DNA of 64,000 bases from Phenylobacterium sp. (GTDB lineage Bacteria > Pseudomonadota > Alphaproteobacteria > Caulobacterales > Caulobacteraceae), in assembly GCF_013822795.1 (NCBI RefSeq), contig NZ_PNLB01000018.1:1-64000 (forward strand). The letters are read 5' to 3'. Within the stretch, counting starts at the first letter, position 1. Every line of letters starts with the position of its first letter. Shown here in pieces: positions 56,662 through 64,000 of this stretch. A program made the position numbers and the translations under genes. The notes beneath the pieces were generated by a model that was given only the letters and a program-made list of their open reading frames with translations, had not been told where the DNA came from and searched no databases.

Positions 56662-56702
56662 AGCAACGACTTCGTCAGACAAACCGCCTAGAGACACCTT
56701 GC

Positions 56703-56727
56703 CCGCGCAATATCCGCTCTTGCGCGG
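56703..56727 (+). terminator. Hairpin before the ClpP-like gene
   Basis: CCGCGCAA (56703-56710) and TTGCGCGG (56720-56727) form a perfect eight-base stem with a nine-base loop. No T run. Confidence 0.4.
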
Positions 56728-56794
56728 CCTTCCGGCTCTTGCGAAGCGCCGCTGCGCATCGCACGTTCCGGACTAACCGAATTGGAGACCCCAT

Positions 56795-57406
56795 ATGCGT
56801 AACTGGCGCCTGGACGAAGACGACGACAGCGAAGACGGCGCCCGCAAGCCCGACATGCCGATGACGGCCGGGCCTGTGCAGAACGCGCTCTACAAGTCGC
56901 GCACCGTGCTGGTGTTCGGCGAGATCGACATGCGCCTGGCCGAGCGGGTCACCGCCCAGCTGCTGGCCCTGTCGGCCGAAAGCGACAAGCCGATCAAGGT
57001 GGTGATCAACTCGCCCGGCGGCCACGTCGAGAGCGGCGACACCATCCACGACATGATCCGCTACTGCGGTCCGCAGGTGAAGGTGATCGGCACCGGCTGG
57101 GTGGCCTCGGCCGGCGCGCACATCTTCCTGGGCGCGACCAAGGAAAACCGCCTCTGCCTGCCCAACACCCGCTTCCTGCTGCACCAGCCGATGGGCGGCG
57201 TGCGCGGTCAGGCCAGCGACATCCAGATCGAGGCCGAGGAGATCGTGAAGATGCGCGAGCGCGTCAACCGCATGATCGCCAAGGAAACCGGGCATCCCTA
57301 CGAAAAGATCGTCAAGGACACCCAGCGGAACTTCTGGATGAGCGCCGAAGCCGCCGTCGAGTACGGCCTGGTCTCGAAGATCATCCACAGCGCCAGCGAG
57401 GCGTAA
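56795..57406 (+). CDS. ClpP-like protease subunit with Asn at the catalytic Asp
   Basis: A 203-residue ClpP-fold protein. NSPGGHVESG, the nucleophile Ser in GWVASAGAHIFLGA and the His in LLHQPMGGVRG are conserved. The catalytic Asp of the E. coli motif ERDRF is Asn here (TQRNFWMSAEAAVEYGL). The N-terminal 20 residues are strongly acidic, unlike housekeeping ClpP. It is therefore a second ClpP, possibly inactive, weakly active, or acting in mixed rings. It is not next to a Clp ATPase. The glucosidase starts one base after its stop. Confidence 0.85.
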   Translation: MRNWRLDEDDDSEDGARKPDMPMTAGPVQNALYKSRTVLVFGEIDMRLAERVTAQLLALSAESDKPIKVVINSPGGHVESGDTIHDMIRYCGPQVKVIGTGWVASAGAHIFLGATKENRLCLPNTRFLLHQPMGGVRGQASDIQIEAEEIVKMRERVNRMIAKETGHPYEKIVKDTQRNFWMSAEAAVEYGLVSKIIHSASEA

Positions 57407-57407
57407 G

Positions 57408-59012
57408 GTGTTGTCGGCCGCGCCCTGGTGGAAGGGCGCGGTCGTCTACCACATCTATGTGCGGAGCTTCTTCGACTCCGACGGCGACGGCCACGGCGAC
57501 CTGGCCGGGGTCCTCGCCAAACTGGACTACATCGAGAGCCTCGGCGTCGACGCCATCTGGCTCTCGCCCGTCCACCCCTCGCCCAACCGCGACTGGGGCT
57601 ACGACATTTCTGATTATGAAGGCGTCCAGCCCGACTACGGGACCATGGACGACCTGCAGGCGCTGATCGACGCCGCTCACCGGCGCGGCCTGAAGGTCCT
57701 GCTGGACGAGGTGCTGTCGCACACCTCCGACGAGCATCCGTGGTTCGCCGAGAGCCGCGACGGCGGCGCTGAGGGCCCCAAGGCCGATTGGTACGTCTGG
57801 GCCGATCCGGCCCGCGACGGCACGGCGCCCAACAACTGGCTGTCGGTGTTCGGCGGCCCGGCCTGGGCCTACCAGCCGGCGAGGCGCCAGCACTATCACC
57901 ACAAGTTCCTGCGCCAGCAGCCGAAGCTGAACTGGCGTCATCCCGAGGCCAAGGCCGCCGCCCTGCGGGTGCTGGAGTTCTGGCTGGAAAAAGGGATCGA
58001 CGGCTTCCGGCTCGACGTCGCCGGGACCTTCCTGCACGACGACACCCTGACCGACAATCCGGCGGTGCCGGCCGAGCAGCGCACCCGCCATCACTGGGCG
58101 CACGCCAGCGAGATGCAGCGCCACCTGCACGACTCCAACCTGCCGGAGAACGTGCCGCTGCTGGACGAGATCCGCCGGCGGGTCGACGCCTTCGACGAGC
58201 GCTTCGTGTTCGGAGAGTTCTCAGAGGAGGAGGAGCGCTGCGGAGCCTACTGCACGCCCGACGAGGGGCTGCATTCGGCCTACACCTTCGTGCTGCTGCA
58301 CGCTCGGCGGCTGTCGCCGGACATCTTCCGCGACCACTACGACACGCTGGACCGGTTCCCCGGCCACTGGCCGTGCATCTCGTTCTGCAACCACGACATT
58401 CCGCGCACCGCCACGCGCTTCGGCGGCGGCGAGGCCGTCGCCCGGCTGATGCTGGCCCTGCTGCTGACGCTGAAGGGCACGGTGCTGCTCTATCAGGGCG
58501 AGGAGCTCGGCCTGCCCGAGGCCCAGAGCCTGACCCGTGAGGAGATCCGCGATCCGGTCGGCGACCTCTACTGGCCGATCGCCAAGGGCCGCGACGGCTC
58601 ACGCACGCCGATGCCGTGGACCGAGGGGCTCCACATGGGGTTCTCTTCCGGCAAGCCCTGGCTGCCGCTGGCCGTCGAGCACGCCGGGCTGTCGGCGGCG
58701 AGCCAGGAGGCGGTGAGCGATTCGACCCTCGCCTTCTCCCGCGCCCTGCTGGCCCTGCGCCGCGACACGCCGGCCCTGGTGACCGGCGACTTGGAAATGG
58801 TCAGCGCGCCCGAGCCGCTCCTGGTCTTCATCCGCCGCGCGGGGGACCAGCAGATCGCCTGCGTGTTCAACATGGGCGCGGCGCCGGCCGTGTTCGGCGA
58901 CGAACGCCTGGCCGGCGCAGAGATATTGCTCCCCGGTCCGGGGGAGGCGAGCCTGGACGGCGCAGCTCTCCACATGGGCGCCCACTCGGCCAGGTTCCTG
59001 CGGCTCGCATGA
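57408..59012 (+). CDS. GH13 alpha-glucosidase
   Basis: A 534-residue alpha-amylase-family enzyme that cleaves alpha-glucosides such as maltose or isomaltose. The start WWKGAVVYHIYVRSF and YLDDIWLSP-like IWLSPVHPSPNRDWGYDISDY are typical. The nucleophile Asp is in GFRLDVAGTF, the acid Glu in FVFGEFSEEE, and the stabiliser Asp in CNHDIPRTA. There is no signal peptide, so it acts in the cytoplasm. Translation starts at GTG 57408, one base after the ClpP-like stop, implying cotranscription with a protein of unrelated role. Confidence 0.93.
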   Translation: MLSAAPWWKGAVVYHIYVRSFFDSDGDGHGDLAGVLAKLDYIESLGVDAIWLSPVHPSPNRDWGYDISDYEGVQPDYGTMDDLQALIDAAHRRGLKVLLDEVLSHTSDEHPWFAESRDGGAEGPKADWYVWADPARDGTAPNNWLSVFGGPAWAYQPARRQHYHHKFLRQQPKLNWRHPEAKAAALRVLEFWLEKGIDGFRLDVAGTFLHDDTLTDNPAVPAEQRTRHHWAHASEMQRHLHDSNLPENVPLLDEIRRRVDAFDERFVFGEFSEEEERCGAYCTPDEGLHSAYTFVLLHARRLSPDIFRDHYDTLDRFPGHWPCISFCNHDIPRTATRFGGGEAVARLMLALLLTLKGTVLLYQGEELGLPEAQSLTREEIRDPVGDLYWPIAKGRDGSRTPMPWTEGLHMGFSSGKPWLPLAVEHAGLSAASQEAVSDSTLAFSRALLALRRDTPALVTGDLEMVSAPEPLLVFIRRAGDQQIACVFNMGAAPAVFGDERLAGAEILLPGPGEASLDGAALHMGAHSARFLRLA

Positions 59013-59029
59013 CGCGCTAGAAGGGGCTC

Positions 59030-60130
59030 ATGCCCGACGGCGACGCCAAAACCACACCCACCGCCGACACCAAGTTCGGTCGCGGCTTCCTGCACGACAT
59101 CTGGTACTTCGCCGCCCTCTCGGGCGACCTGAAGGCCGGAAAGCTGCAACGCTTTGAGATCCTCGGCGAGCCGATCCTGCTGGGTCGCGACCGCGCCGGG
59201 AAGGTCTATGCGCTCAAGGACATCTGTCCGCACCGCGCCGCGCCGCTGTCGGCCGGCAAGCTGACCCGCGAGGCTGACGGCGCTGAGAGCGTCGAGTGCC
59301 CCTATCACGGCTGGCGGTTCAAGACCGACGGCGCCTGCGCGGCGATCCCGTCGCTGGTCGACGACCAGGCGATGGACGTCAGCCGCATCCGGGTGCGCAA
59401 CTATCCGGCCGCCGAGAGCCAGGGCCTGGTGTTCGTCTGGATCAGCTCCGATCCGCGCTTCACCGGCGAGCCGAGCGAGCCGCCGCCCGTGTTTCCCGGC
59501 GTGGTCGGCGGCGGGCCCAAGCTGGTCGACCGCATGGATTTCGATGCGCACATCGACCACGCGGTCGTCGGGCTGATGGACCCGGCCCACGGCCCCTATG
59601 TGCACCAGCAATGGTGGTGGCGTTCGGCCAAGAGCCAGCACGAGAAGGCCAAGAAGTTCGAGCCGCGCGAGCAGGGCTTCGCCATGGTCCGTCACGAGCC
59701 CAGCAAGAACAGCCGCGCCTATGCGATCCTCGGCGGCGAGCCGCTGACCGAGATCACCTTCCGCATCCCCGGCCTGCGCTGGGAGCACGTGACCGTCGGC
59801 CAGCGCCAGGTGCTGTCGCTGACCTGCCTGACGCCGATCCACGAAACCAAGACCCGGATCACCCAGATCGTCTGGTCCGACCACCCCGCCTTCCTGGTGC
59901 TCAAGCCGTTCATCGCCGCCGGGGCGCGCGCGTTCCTGCGCCAGGACGGCGACATGGTGAACCTGCAGAACGAGGGACTGCGCTACGATCCCTCGCTGCT
60001 GTGGATCGACGACGCCGACCGCCAAGCCAAGTGGTACCAGCAGCTGAAGCGCGAATGGACCGCCAGCCGCAAGGCCGGCCGCCCGTTCGAGAATCCCGTC
60101 GAGGCCGCGACCCTGCGCTGGCGCAGCTGA
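59030..60130 (+). CDS. Rieske-type aromatic ring-hydroxylating oxygenase, large subunit
   Basis: A 366-residue oxygenase. The Rieske 2Fe-2S motif is CPHRAAPL and CPYHGWRF in the N-terminal third. The mononuclear iron site is suggested by DHAVVGLMDPAHGPYVH. No small subunit, ferredoxin or reductase gene is adjacent. The substrate is unknown; the group includes demethylases and steroid or aromatic hydroxylases. It follows the glucosidase by 17 bases. Confidence 0.88.
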   Translation: MPDGDAKTTPTADTKFGRGFLHDIWYFAALSGDLKAGKLQRFEILGEPILLGRDRAGKVYALKDICPHRAAPLSAGKLTREADGAESVECPYHGWRFKTDGACAAIPSLVDDQAMDVSRIRVRNYPAAESQGLVFVWISSDPRFTGEPSEPPPVFPGVVGGGPKLVDRMDFDAHIDHAVVGLMDPAHGPYVHQQWWWRSAKSQHEKAKKFEPREQGFAMVRHEPSKNSRAYAILGGEPLTEITFRIPGLRWEHVTVGQRQVLSLTCLTPIHETKTRITQIVWSDHPAFLVLKPFIAAGARAFLRQDGDMVNLQNEGLRYDPSLLWIDDADRQAKWYQQLKREWTASRKAGRPFENPVEAATLRWRS

Positions 60131-60213
60131 CGAGGACTTGCCTTCCGGTCCGCCGGGGGTTCTGTTGAGCGCCGTTATTTTGACGACGCATTCAATTCGA
60201 GCCCTTTGCGAAC

Positions 60214-60996
60214 ATGGATTTCACGACCAGCGACGGCTTCACCCTCGCCTATGACGACCAGGCTCCCGCCGACTACGAGCGGGCGATCCTGCTGGTTCAC
60301 GGCTTCACCTCGAACCGCAACGAAGGCTGGAAGCGGACCGGCTGGTATGCGGCGTTGGAGCGTCGCCGCTTCCGGGTGATCGCGCTCGATCAGCGCGGCC
60401 ATGGTCAGAGCGGCAAGGCCTATGAGCCGACCGCTTATTTACGCGAAAACCTGGCCCGCGACGTGGTCGAGCTGATGGACCACCTCGGCGTCAATCGGGT
60501 CGACCTGTTCGGCTACTCGATGGGCGCGCGGGTCGCCGCGGCGGCGGCCGTGGCCGCGCCGCACCGGTTCTCGAACCTGATCCTCGGCGGGGTCGGCGAC
60601 AAGATGCTGACGGAGCGGCCCTCGGCGCGCGGCGACGTGATGGCCCAGGCCATGCTGGCCGACGATCCGGAGACCATCACCGAGCCGTTCCTCAAGAGCT
60701 TCCGCCAGTTCGCCGACGAGCAGGGCGAGGACCGCCGCGCCCTGGCCGCCTTCGTCCAGGCCGAGAACCCGCCGCTGGACACCGAAGGCTTTGCGACCCT
60801 GCCGATGCCGGTGCTGGTCGTGGCGGGTCAGCGCGAGACCAACGGCGCCCCCGAGCTGCTGGCCCAAGCGTTCGGCGACGGGCGCGGAGTGGTGATCCCC
60901 GGCTGCGACCACTTCTCCGCCATCCCGCACGCCCTGACCAAGGCCGCCGTCTTCGACTTCATCGACGGCGTGCTGGACGATCCCTGGGCGCGTTAG
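60214..60996 (+). CDS. Alpha/beta hydrolase
   Basis: A 260-residue hydrolase with LLVHGFTSNRNEGW, the nucleophile elbow FGYSMGARVAA (Ser), and a C-terminal His in GCDHFSAIPH. It is likely an esterase or acyl hydrolase; the substrate is unknown. Its stop codon overlaps that of the convergent GST gene through the shared bases TTAG. Confidence 0.87.
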   Translation: MDFTTSDGFTLAYDDQAPADYERAILLVHGFTSNRNEGWKRTGWYAALERRRFRVIALDQRGHGQSGKAYEPTAYLRENLARDVVELMDHLGVNRVDLFGYSMGARVAAAAAVAAPHRFSNLILGGVGDKMLTERPSARGDVMAQAMLADDPETITEPFLKSFRQFADEQGEDRRALAAFVQAENPPLDTEGFATLPMPVLVVAGQRETNGAPELLAQAFGDGRGVVIPGCDHFSAIPHALTKAAVFDFIDGVLDDPWAR

Positions 60997-61625
60997 TCCT
61001 TGGGACCAAGGTTGTAGGGGCCGCCCTTGCCCAGCGCCTTGCGGTAGGCCGGACGATCCTGGAAGCGCCGCACCCAGGCGGCGATGTTCGGATAGGTCGC
61101 GAACTGGCCGAAAGCGCCGGCCACCTCGCCGACGAAGCTCATCTGGATGTCGGCGGCGGTCAGGTCCTTGCCCATCAGGTAGTCGCGGCCCTCGAGCGCG
61201 CGGTCGACATAGCTGAGATGGTTGGCCATCTCGCCTTGGATGCGCGGATGCAGCGGCGCGCCGGCCTCGCCCAGACGGGCGACGTACATGTTGAGCATCA
61301 GCGGCAGCATGGCCGAGCCCTCAGCGTAGTGCAGCCACTGCTGATGGGCCTCGTGGTCTGGCGTGCCGACCGGCGGGGCCAGGCGGCCCGCCGCGTGGTG
61401 GCGCAGCACGTAGTCGATGATGGCGCCGGATTCCGCGATCGTGGCGCCCTCCTCGGTCACCACCGGCGACTTGCCCAGCGGATGCACGGCGGTCAGCTCC
61501 GGCGGCGCCAGCCGGGTGGCCGCGTCGCGCTGGTAGGCCTTGATCTCGTAGGGGAGCCCCAGCTCCTCCAGCAGCCACAGGATGCGCTGCGAGCGCGAGT
61601 CGTTGAGGTGATGGACGACGATCAT
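60993..61625 (-). CDS. Glutathione S-transferase family protein
   Basis: A 210-residue two-domain GST. The thioredoxin-fold N-terminus reads VHHLNDSRSQRILWLLEELGLPYE, with Ser as the likely thiolate-stabilising residue, and KSPVVTEEGATIAESGAIIDYV forms the glutathione site. The helical C-terminal domain has DLTAADIQMSF, the conserved N-capping region. The ATG at 61625 matches homologues; a longer frame covers the mcd promoter and is not conserved. It is divergent from mcd. Confidence 0.92.
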   Translation of the reverse strand: MIVVHHLNDSRSQRILWLLEELGLPYEIKAYQRDAATRLAPPELTAVHPLGKSPVVTEEGATIAESGAIIDYVLRHHAAGRLAPPVGTPDHEAHQQWLHYAEGSAMLPLMLNMYVARLGEAGAPLHPRIQGEMANHLSYVDRALEGRDYLMGKDLTAADIQMSFVGEVAGAFGQFATYPNIAAWVRRFQDRPAYRKALGKGGPYNLGPKD

Positions 61626-61655
61626 GGCGCTTCCTCCGCTTTTCACTTGGCGTAG

Positions 61656-61691
61656 CGTCACCGATGACGTGCGGCAAGCTTGCCCTATAGT
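61656..61691 (+). promoter_or_regulatory. Candidate mcd promoter with two palindromes
   Basis: CGTCA-CCGA-TGACG (61656-61669) is followed by the perfect palindrome GGCAAGCTTGCC (61673-61684), then TATAGT (61686-61691). ATGACG (61664-61669) could serve as -35 with a 16-base spacer, so the palindrome would lie between -35 and -10. The start codon is only ten bases after the -10. Confidence 0.45.
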
Positions 61692-61700
61692 CGGGCCGCC

Positions 61701-63341
61701 ATGATGCTTGCGAACCTTACCGGCCTGCTGGCCGACGCCGCCGACGCCGCCGAAACCTATGTCGCCGAGGCCCGCCGGGCGGTGGCGGCCCGTGTGGCCC
61801 GCGACGGGCGGCTGGATCGCGACGCTTTGGACCGCGAACAGCACGTCGCCCACGGCCTGGCCTGGGCCGCCGCCTACGCCGAGACCCTGCGCCAGACGGC
61901 CGCCTGGGCCGCCGCCCTTGAGGGCGAAGGACGGCTCGGCGAGGCTGAGGGCCTGCCCGCCCAGTTGCTGGCGTTCGAGTATCTGAGCCAGCTGGCCGGC
62001 GGCTTGCCGATGAACCAGGGCGAAACCTTCCGCCCCGCCGACCTCGGCCTGGACGCGGGGCGGCTGGCGCCGGTGATCGCCAGCCTGGCGCCGGGCGCGA
62101 CGCAGCCGGTGAAGAACCGCATCGTCGAGCTGCTGGAGGCCGCCCACGGCCGCCCGTCGCTGGAGGCCAGCGGCCTGGACGAGACCCTGGAACATGTCCG
62201 CGACCAGTTCCACGCCTTCGCCGAGGAGAAGATCGTCCCGTTCGCCCATGGCTGGCATCTGCGCGACGAACTGATTCCGCTACCGCTGATCGACGAGCTG
62301 GCGGCGCTGGGCGTGTTTGGCCTCACCGCGCCGGAGGAGTTCGGCGGCTCGGGCCTGGGCAAGGTCGCCATGTGCGTGGTGTCCGAAGCGCTGTCGCGCG
62401 GCTGGATCGGAACCGGCTCGCTCGGCACCCGCTCGGAGATCGCCGCCGAACTGATCCTGGCGCACGGCACCGACAGCCAGAAGCAAGAGCTGCTGCCGGC
62501 CATCACCAGCGGCGAGATCATTCCCACGGCGGTCTTCACCGAGCCGGAGGCCGGCTCCGACCTCGGCTCGCTGCGCACGCGCGCGGTGCGGTCGGGCGAG
62601 GCCTGGGAAGTCACCGGCGCCAAGACTTGGATCACCCATGCGGCGCGCGCCGACCTGATGACGCTGCTGGTCCGCACCGATCCGGCGTCGAAGGACCACC
62701 GCGGCCTGTCGATGTTCCTGGCCGCCAAGCCGCGCGGCACGGTCAGCGATCCCTTCCCCGCCCCAGGCATGAGCGGCGGCGAGATCGGGGTGATCGGCTA
62801 TCGCGGCATGAAGGAGTACGAAATCGCCTTCGACGGCTTTTCGGTGCCGCACGACCGGCTGCTGGGCGGTCAGGAGGGCCAGGGCTTCGTGCAGCTGATG
62901 GCGACCTTCGAGAGCGCCCGCATCCAGACCGCCGCCCGCGCCATCGGGGTGGCGCAGTCGGCGCTCGATCTGGCCGTCGACTATGCGATCGCGCGCAAGC
63001 AGTTCGGGCGGCCGATCTCCGACTTCCCGCGGGTGGCCAACAAGCTGGCGATGATGGCGGCCGAGTTGGTCGGCGCGCGGCGGCTGACCTGGTTCGCCGC
63101 ACGGGCCAAGGACGAGGGCCGCCGCTGCGACCTGGAGGCTGGCATGGCCAAGCTGGTCGCCGCACGGATCGCCTGGGCCTGCGCCGACAACGCCGTCCAG
63201 ATTCACGGCGGGACCGGCTTCGCCACCGAGCAACCGGTCAGCCGCGTCCTGGCCGACGCCCGGATCCTCAACATTTTCGAGGGCGCCGGCGAGATCCAGG
63301 CCCAGGTCATCGCGCGGCGGCTGCTGGACGGCGCGAACTGA
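61701..63341 (+). CDS. mcd: (2S)-methylsuccinyl-CoA dehydrogenase
   Basis: A 546-residue flavoprotein of the ethylmalonyl-CoA pathway, oxidising methylsuccinyl-CoA to mesaconyl-CoA during acetyl-CoA assimilation. It is far longer than ordinary acyl-CoA dehydrogenases because of an N-terminal domain of about 150 residues, with ALDREQHVAHGLAW and GGLPMNQGE, that is typical of Mcd. The catalytic domain follows: FTEPEAGSDLGSL, RKQFGRPISD, and the base Glu in NIFEGAGEIQ. The ATG at 61701 is used; a TTG at 61680 lies inside the promoter palindrome. A leaderless message is likely. Other pathway genes (ccr, ecm, mch) are not in this window. Confidence 0.92.
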   Translation: MMLANLTGLLADAADAAETYVAEARRAVAARVARDGRLDRDALDREQHVAHGLAWAAAYAETLRQTAAWAAALEGEGRLGEAEGLPAQLLAFEYLSQLAGGLPMNQGETFRPADLGLDAGRLAPVIASLAPGATQPVKNRIVELLEAAHGRPSLEASGLDETLEHVRDQFHAFAEEKIVPFAHGWHLRDELIPLPLIDELAALGVFGLTAPEEFGGSGLGKVAMCVVSEALSRGWIGTGSLGTRSEIAAELILAHGTDSQKQELLPAITSGEIIPTAVFTEPEAGSDLGSLRTRAVRSGEAWEVTGAKTWITHAARADLMTLLVRTDPASKDHRGLSMFLAAKPRGTVSDPFPAPGMSGGEIGVIGYRGMKEYEIAFDGFSVPHDRLLGGQEGQGFVQLMATFESARIQTAARAIGVAQSALDLAVDYAIARKQFGRPISDFPRVANKLAMMAAELVGARRLTWFAARAKDEGRRCDLEAGMAKLVAARIAWACADNAVQIHGGTGFATEQPVSRVLADARILNIFEGAGEIQAQVIARRLLDGAN

Positions 63342-63868
63342 TAGCGCTGATATTTTGGCGGACGACATGCCAATACTCGCGGGCGGCTCGACTACACGAT
63401 TTCTTGAAGACCGCTCGCGCGCTCCCTGATCGTCAGTCTCACCCTGCCGAACCCGCGGCTGTTACTGCCGCTCGCCTTGGACAGAAGTCCAATTCGACCT
63501 GAAAACGGCGGGTCGTCGCCTTCCGAAATATCGCCGGTAGGGGGTGAGGATTGGGCCCCGCCGTACGTCTTGGGTGTGCACCCTGCCGCACACCGGCCAT
63601 ACGCGGAGCGAGAAACTCGCTCGCCACACGACGTTTTACGAGCGCGCTCAGCGAGTCCCGGTTTTTTGGACTGGCGGGCGCCCGACACAGCCCCTTCGGA
63701 TTTCACAGCAAAACGCCGGTCTGCGACGCTGCGCCACACGGCAAAGCCCTGCCTGCCACGTTACATGCTGCCTGCGCACGCATATTGCGAAACAAGTTCG
63801 TTGAACGAGTTCAACCAAACCCATCACTTGGACCCGCCGAGCTGAAGGGCTAAGAGGAATCAGTGGTC
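63342..63868. other. Unassigned region with hairpins
   Basis: These 527 bases hold no convincing gene: open frames on both strands are short, unconserved in look and lack ribosome sites. Perfect hairpins are present: GGTGTGC/GCACACC (63573-63579, 63588-63594), GAGCGAG-AAA-CTCGCTC (63606-63622), and the palindrome GTTGAAC-GA-GTTCAAC (63800-63815), 53 bases before the next gene. It may be a long leader, a structured RNA or a decayed gene. I cannot assign it. Confidence 0.4.
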
Positions 63869-64000
63869 ATGACGACCTGCGTCACCGCCGTCCGCTCCCC
63901 CCCGGGCGGCGACCTAGCCGTAGAAAACCCGAGCCAGCTCGTCGCCGAGCTGCGCGACGCGGCCCAGACGGGACTGCGCCTCGCGCTGCAAGGCGCAGAG
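63869..64000 (+). CDS. Start of a gene running off the window, unrecognised
   Basis: An ATG at 63869 after AAGAGGAATCAG opens 44 codons to the window end (MTTCVTAVRSPPGG ... LRLALQGAE). The encoded segment is partly helical with no recognisable motif. Coding status is probable from the ribosome site and codon use, but unproven. Confidence 0.5.
   Translation, partial: MTTCVTAVRSPPGGDLAVENPSQLVAELRDAAQTGLRLALQGAE

Noticed and set aside
61626..62258. N-terminal extension of the GST gene
   Set aside because: It would run through the mcd promoter and into mcd antisense; the GST fold begins at the ATG at 61625.
63392..63739. Minus-strand open frame in the region after mcd
   Set aside because: 115 codons with no recognisable motif, atypical composition and no ribosome site. 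Kept only as an unassigned region.

Overview
The window is high-GC, densely packed chromosomal DNA from an alphaproteobacterium, most likely a member of the Caulobacteraceae (Caulobacter or Phenylobacterium). The evidence is an RpoH with the sigma-32 box, the gene order rpmH-rnpA-yidC-engB followed by argB-HAD-dapD, then dapE-truA-fmt and def-rmuC, a large TonB-dependent receptor, a methylsuccinyl-CoA dehydrogenase of the ethylmalonyl-CoA pathway, and an alphaproteobacterial sRNA of the alpha-r8/suhB (MmgR) type. I see no phage, transposon, CRISPR array, tRNA or rRNA. The window is ordinary core chromosome with accessory metabolic genes interleaved.

Layout. 1-9.7 kb: the 3' end of rpoH, a membrane acyltransferase divergent from a Crp/Fnr regulator with a perfect Crp-like palindrome between them, a TonB-dependent receptor, an unrecognised protein, a fused isoprenylcysteine-methyltransferase/Lgt-like membrane protein, a receiver-domain protein whose phospho-acceptor is Glu, and purA. 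9.7-25 kb: VOC protein, threonine dehydratase, GFA protein, a tripartite RND efflux operon (outer membrane factor, adaptor, pump) divergent from an M28 peptidase, DUF72, a tiny exported TonB_C-like protein, a chemoreceptor, DUF1330 and a dienoyl-CoA-reductase-like SDR. 25-31.6 kb: TetR regulator, esterase, quinone-oxidoreductase-like protein, methionine aminopeptidase, then rpmH-rnpA-yidC-engB (ribosome, RNase P and membrane insertion).

31.6-45.6 kb: acyl-CoA dehydrogenase, argB, a HAD nucleotidase, dapD, two unrecognised genes, dapE, truA, fmt, a hendecad-repeat lipoprotein, DUF1801, GNAT, def, rmuC, a sRNA locus and typA. Arginine, lysine/diaminopimelate and translation-initiation genes lie together here. 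45.6-64 kb: a HisKA_2 histidine kinase with its receiver, an EmrAB-type pump, an aminotransferase, an SDR divergent from an epoxide-hydrolase-like enzyme, a TauE/SafE permease, an M20 peptidase, an MraY paralogue with altered active-site motifs, a ClpP-like protein lacking the catalytic Asp, a GH13 glucosidase, a Rieske oxygenase, an alpha/beta hydrolase, a GST, mcd, a 527-base stretch without a convincing gene, and the start of a gene that leaves the window.

The observations I rate highest are the sRNA at 43.5 kb with its own promoter and terminator, the MraY-like/ClpP-like pair with altered catalytic residues, the methyltransferase-Lgt fusion, the pseudo-receiver, and several palindromic operators in divergent intergenic regions.
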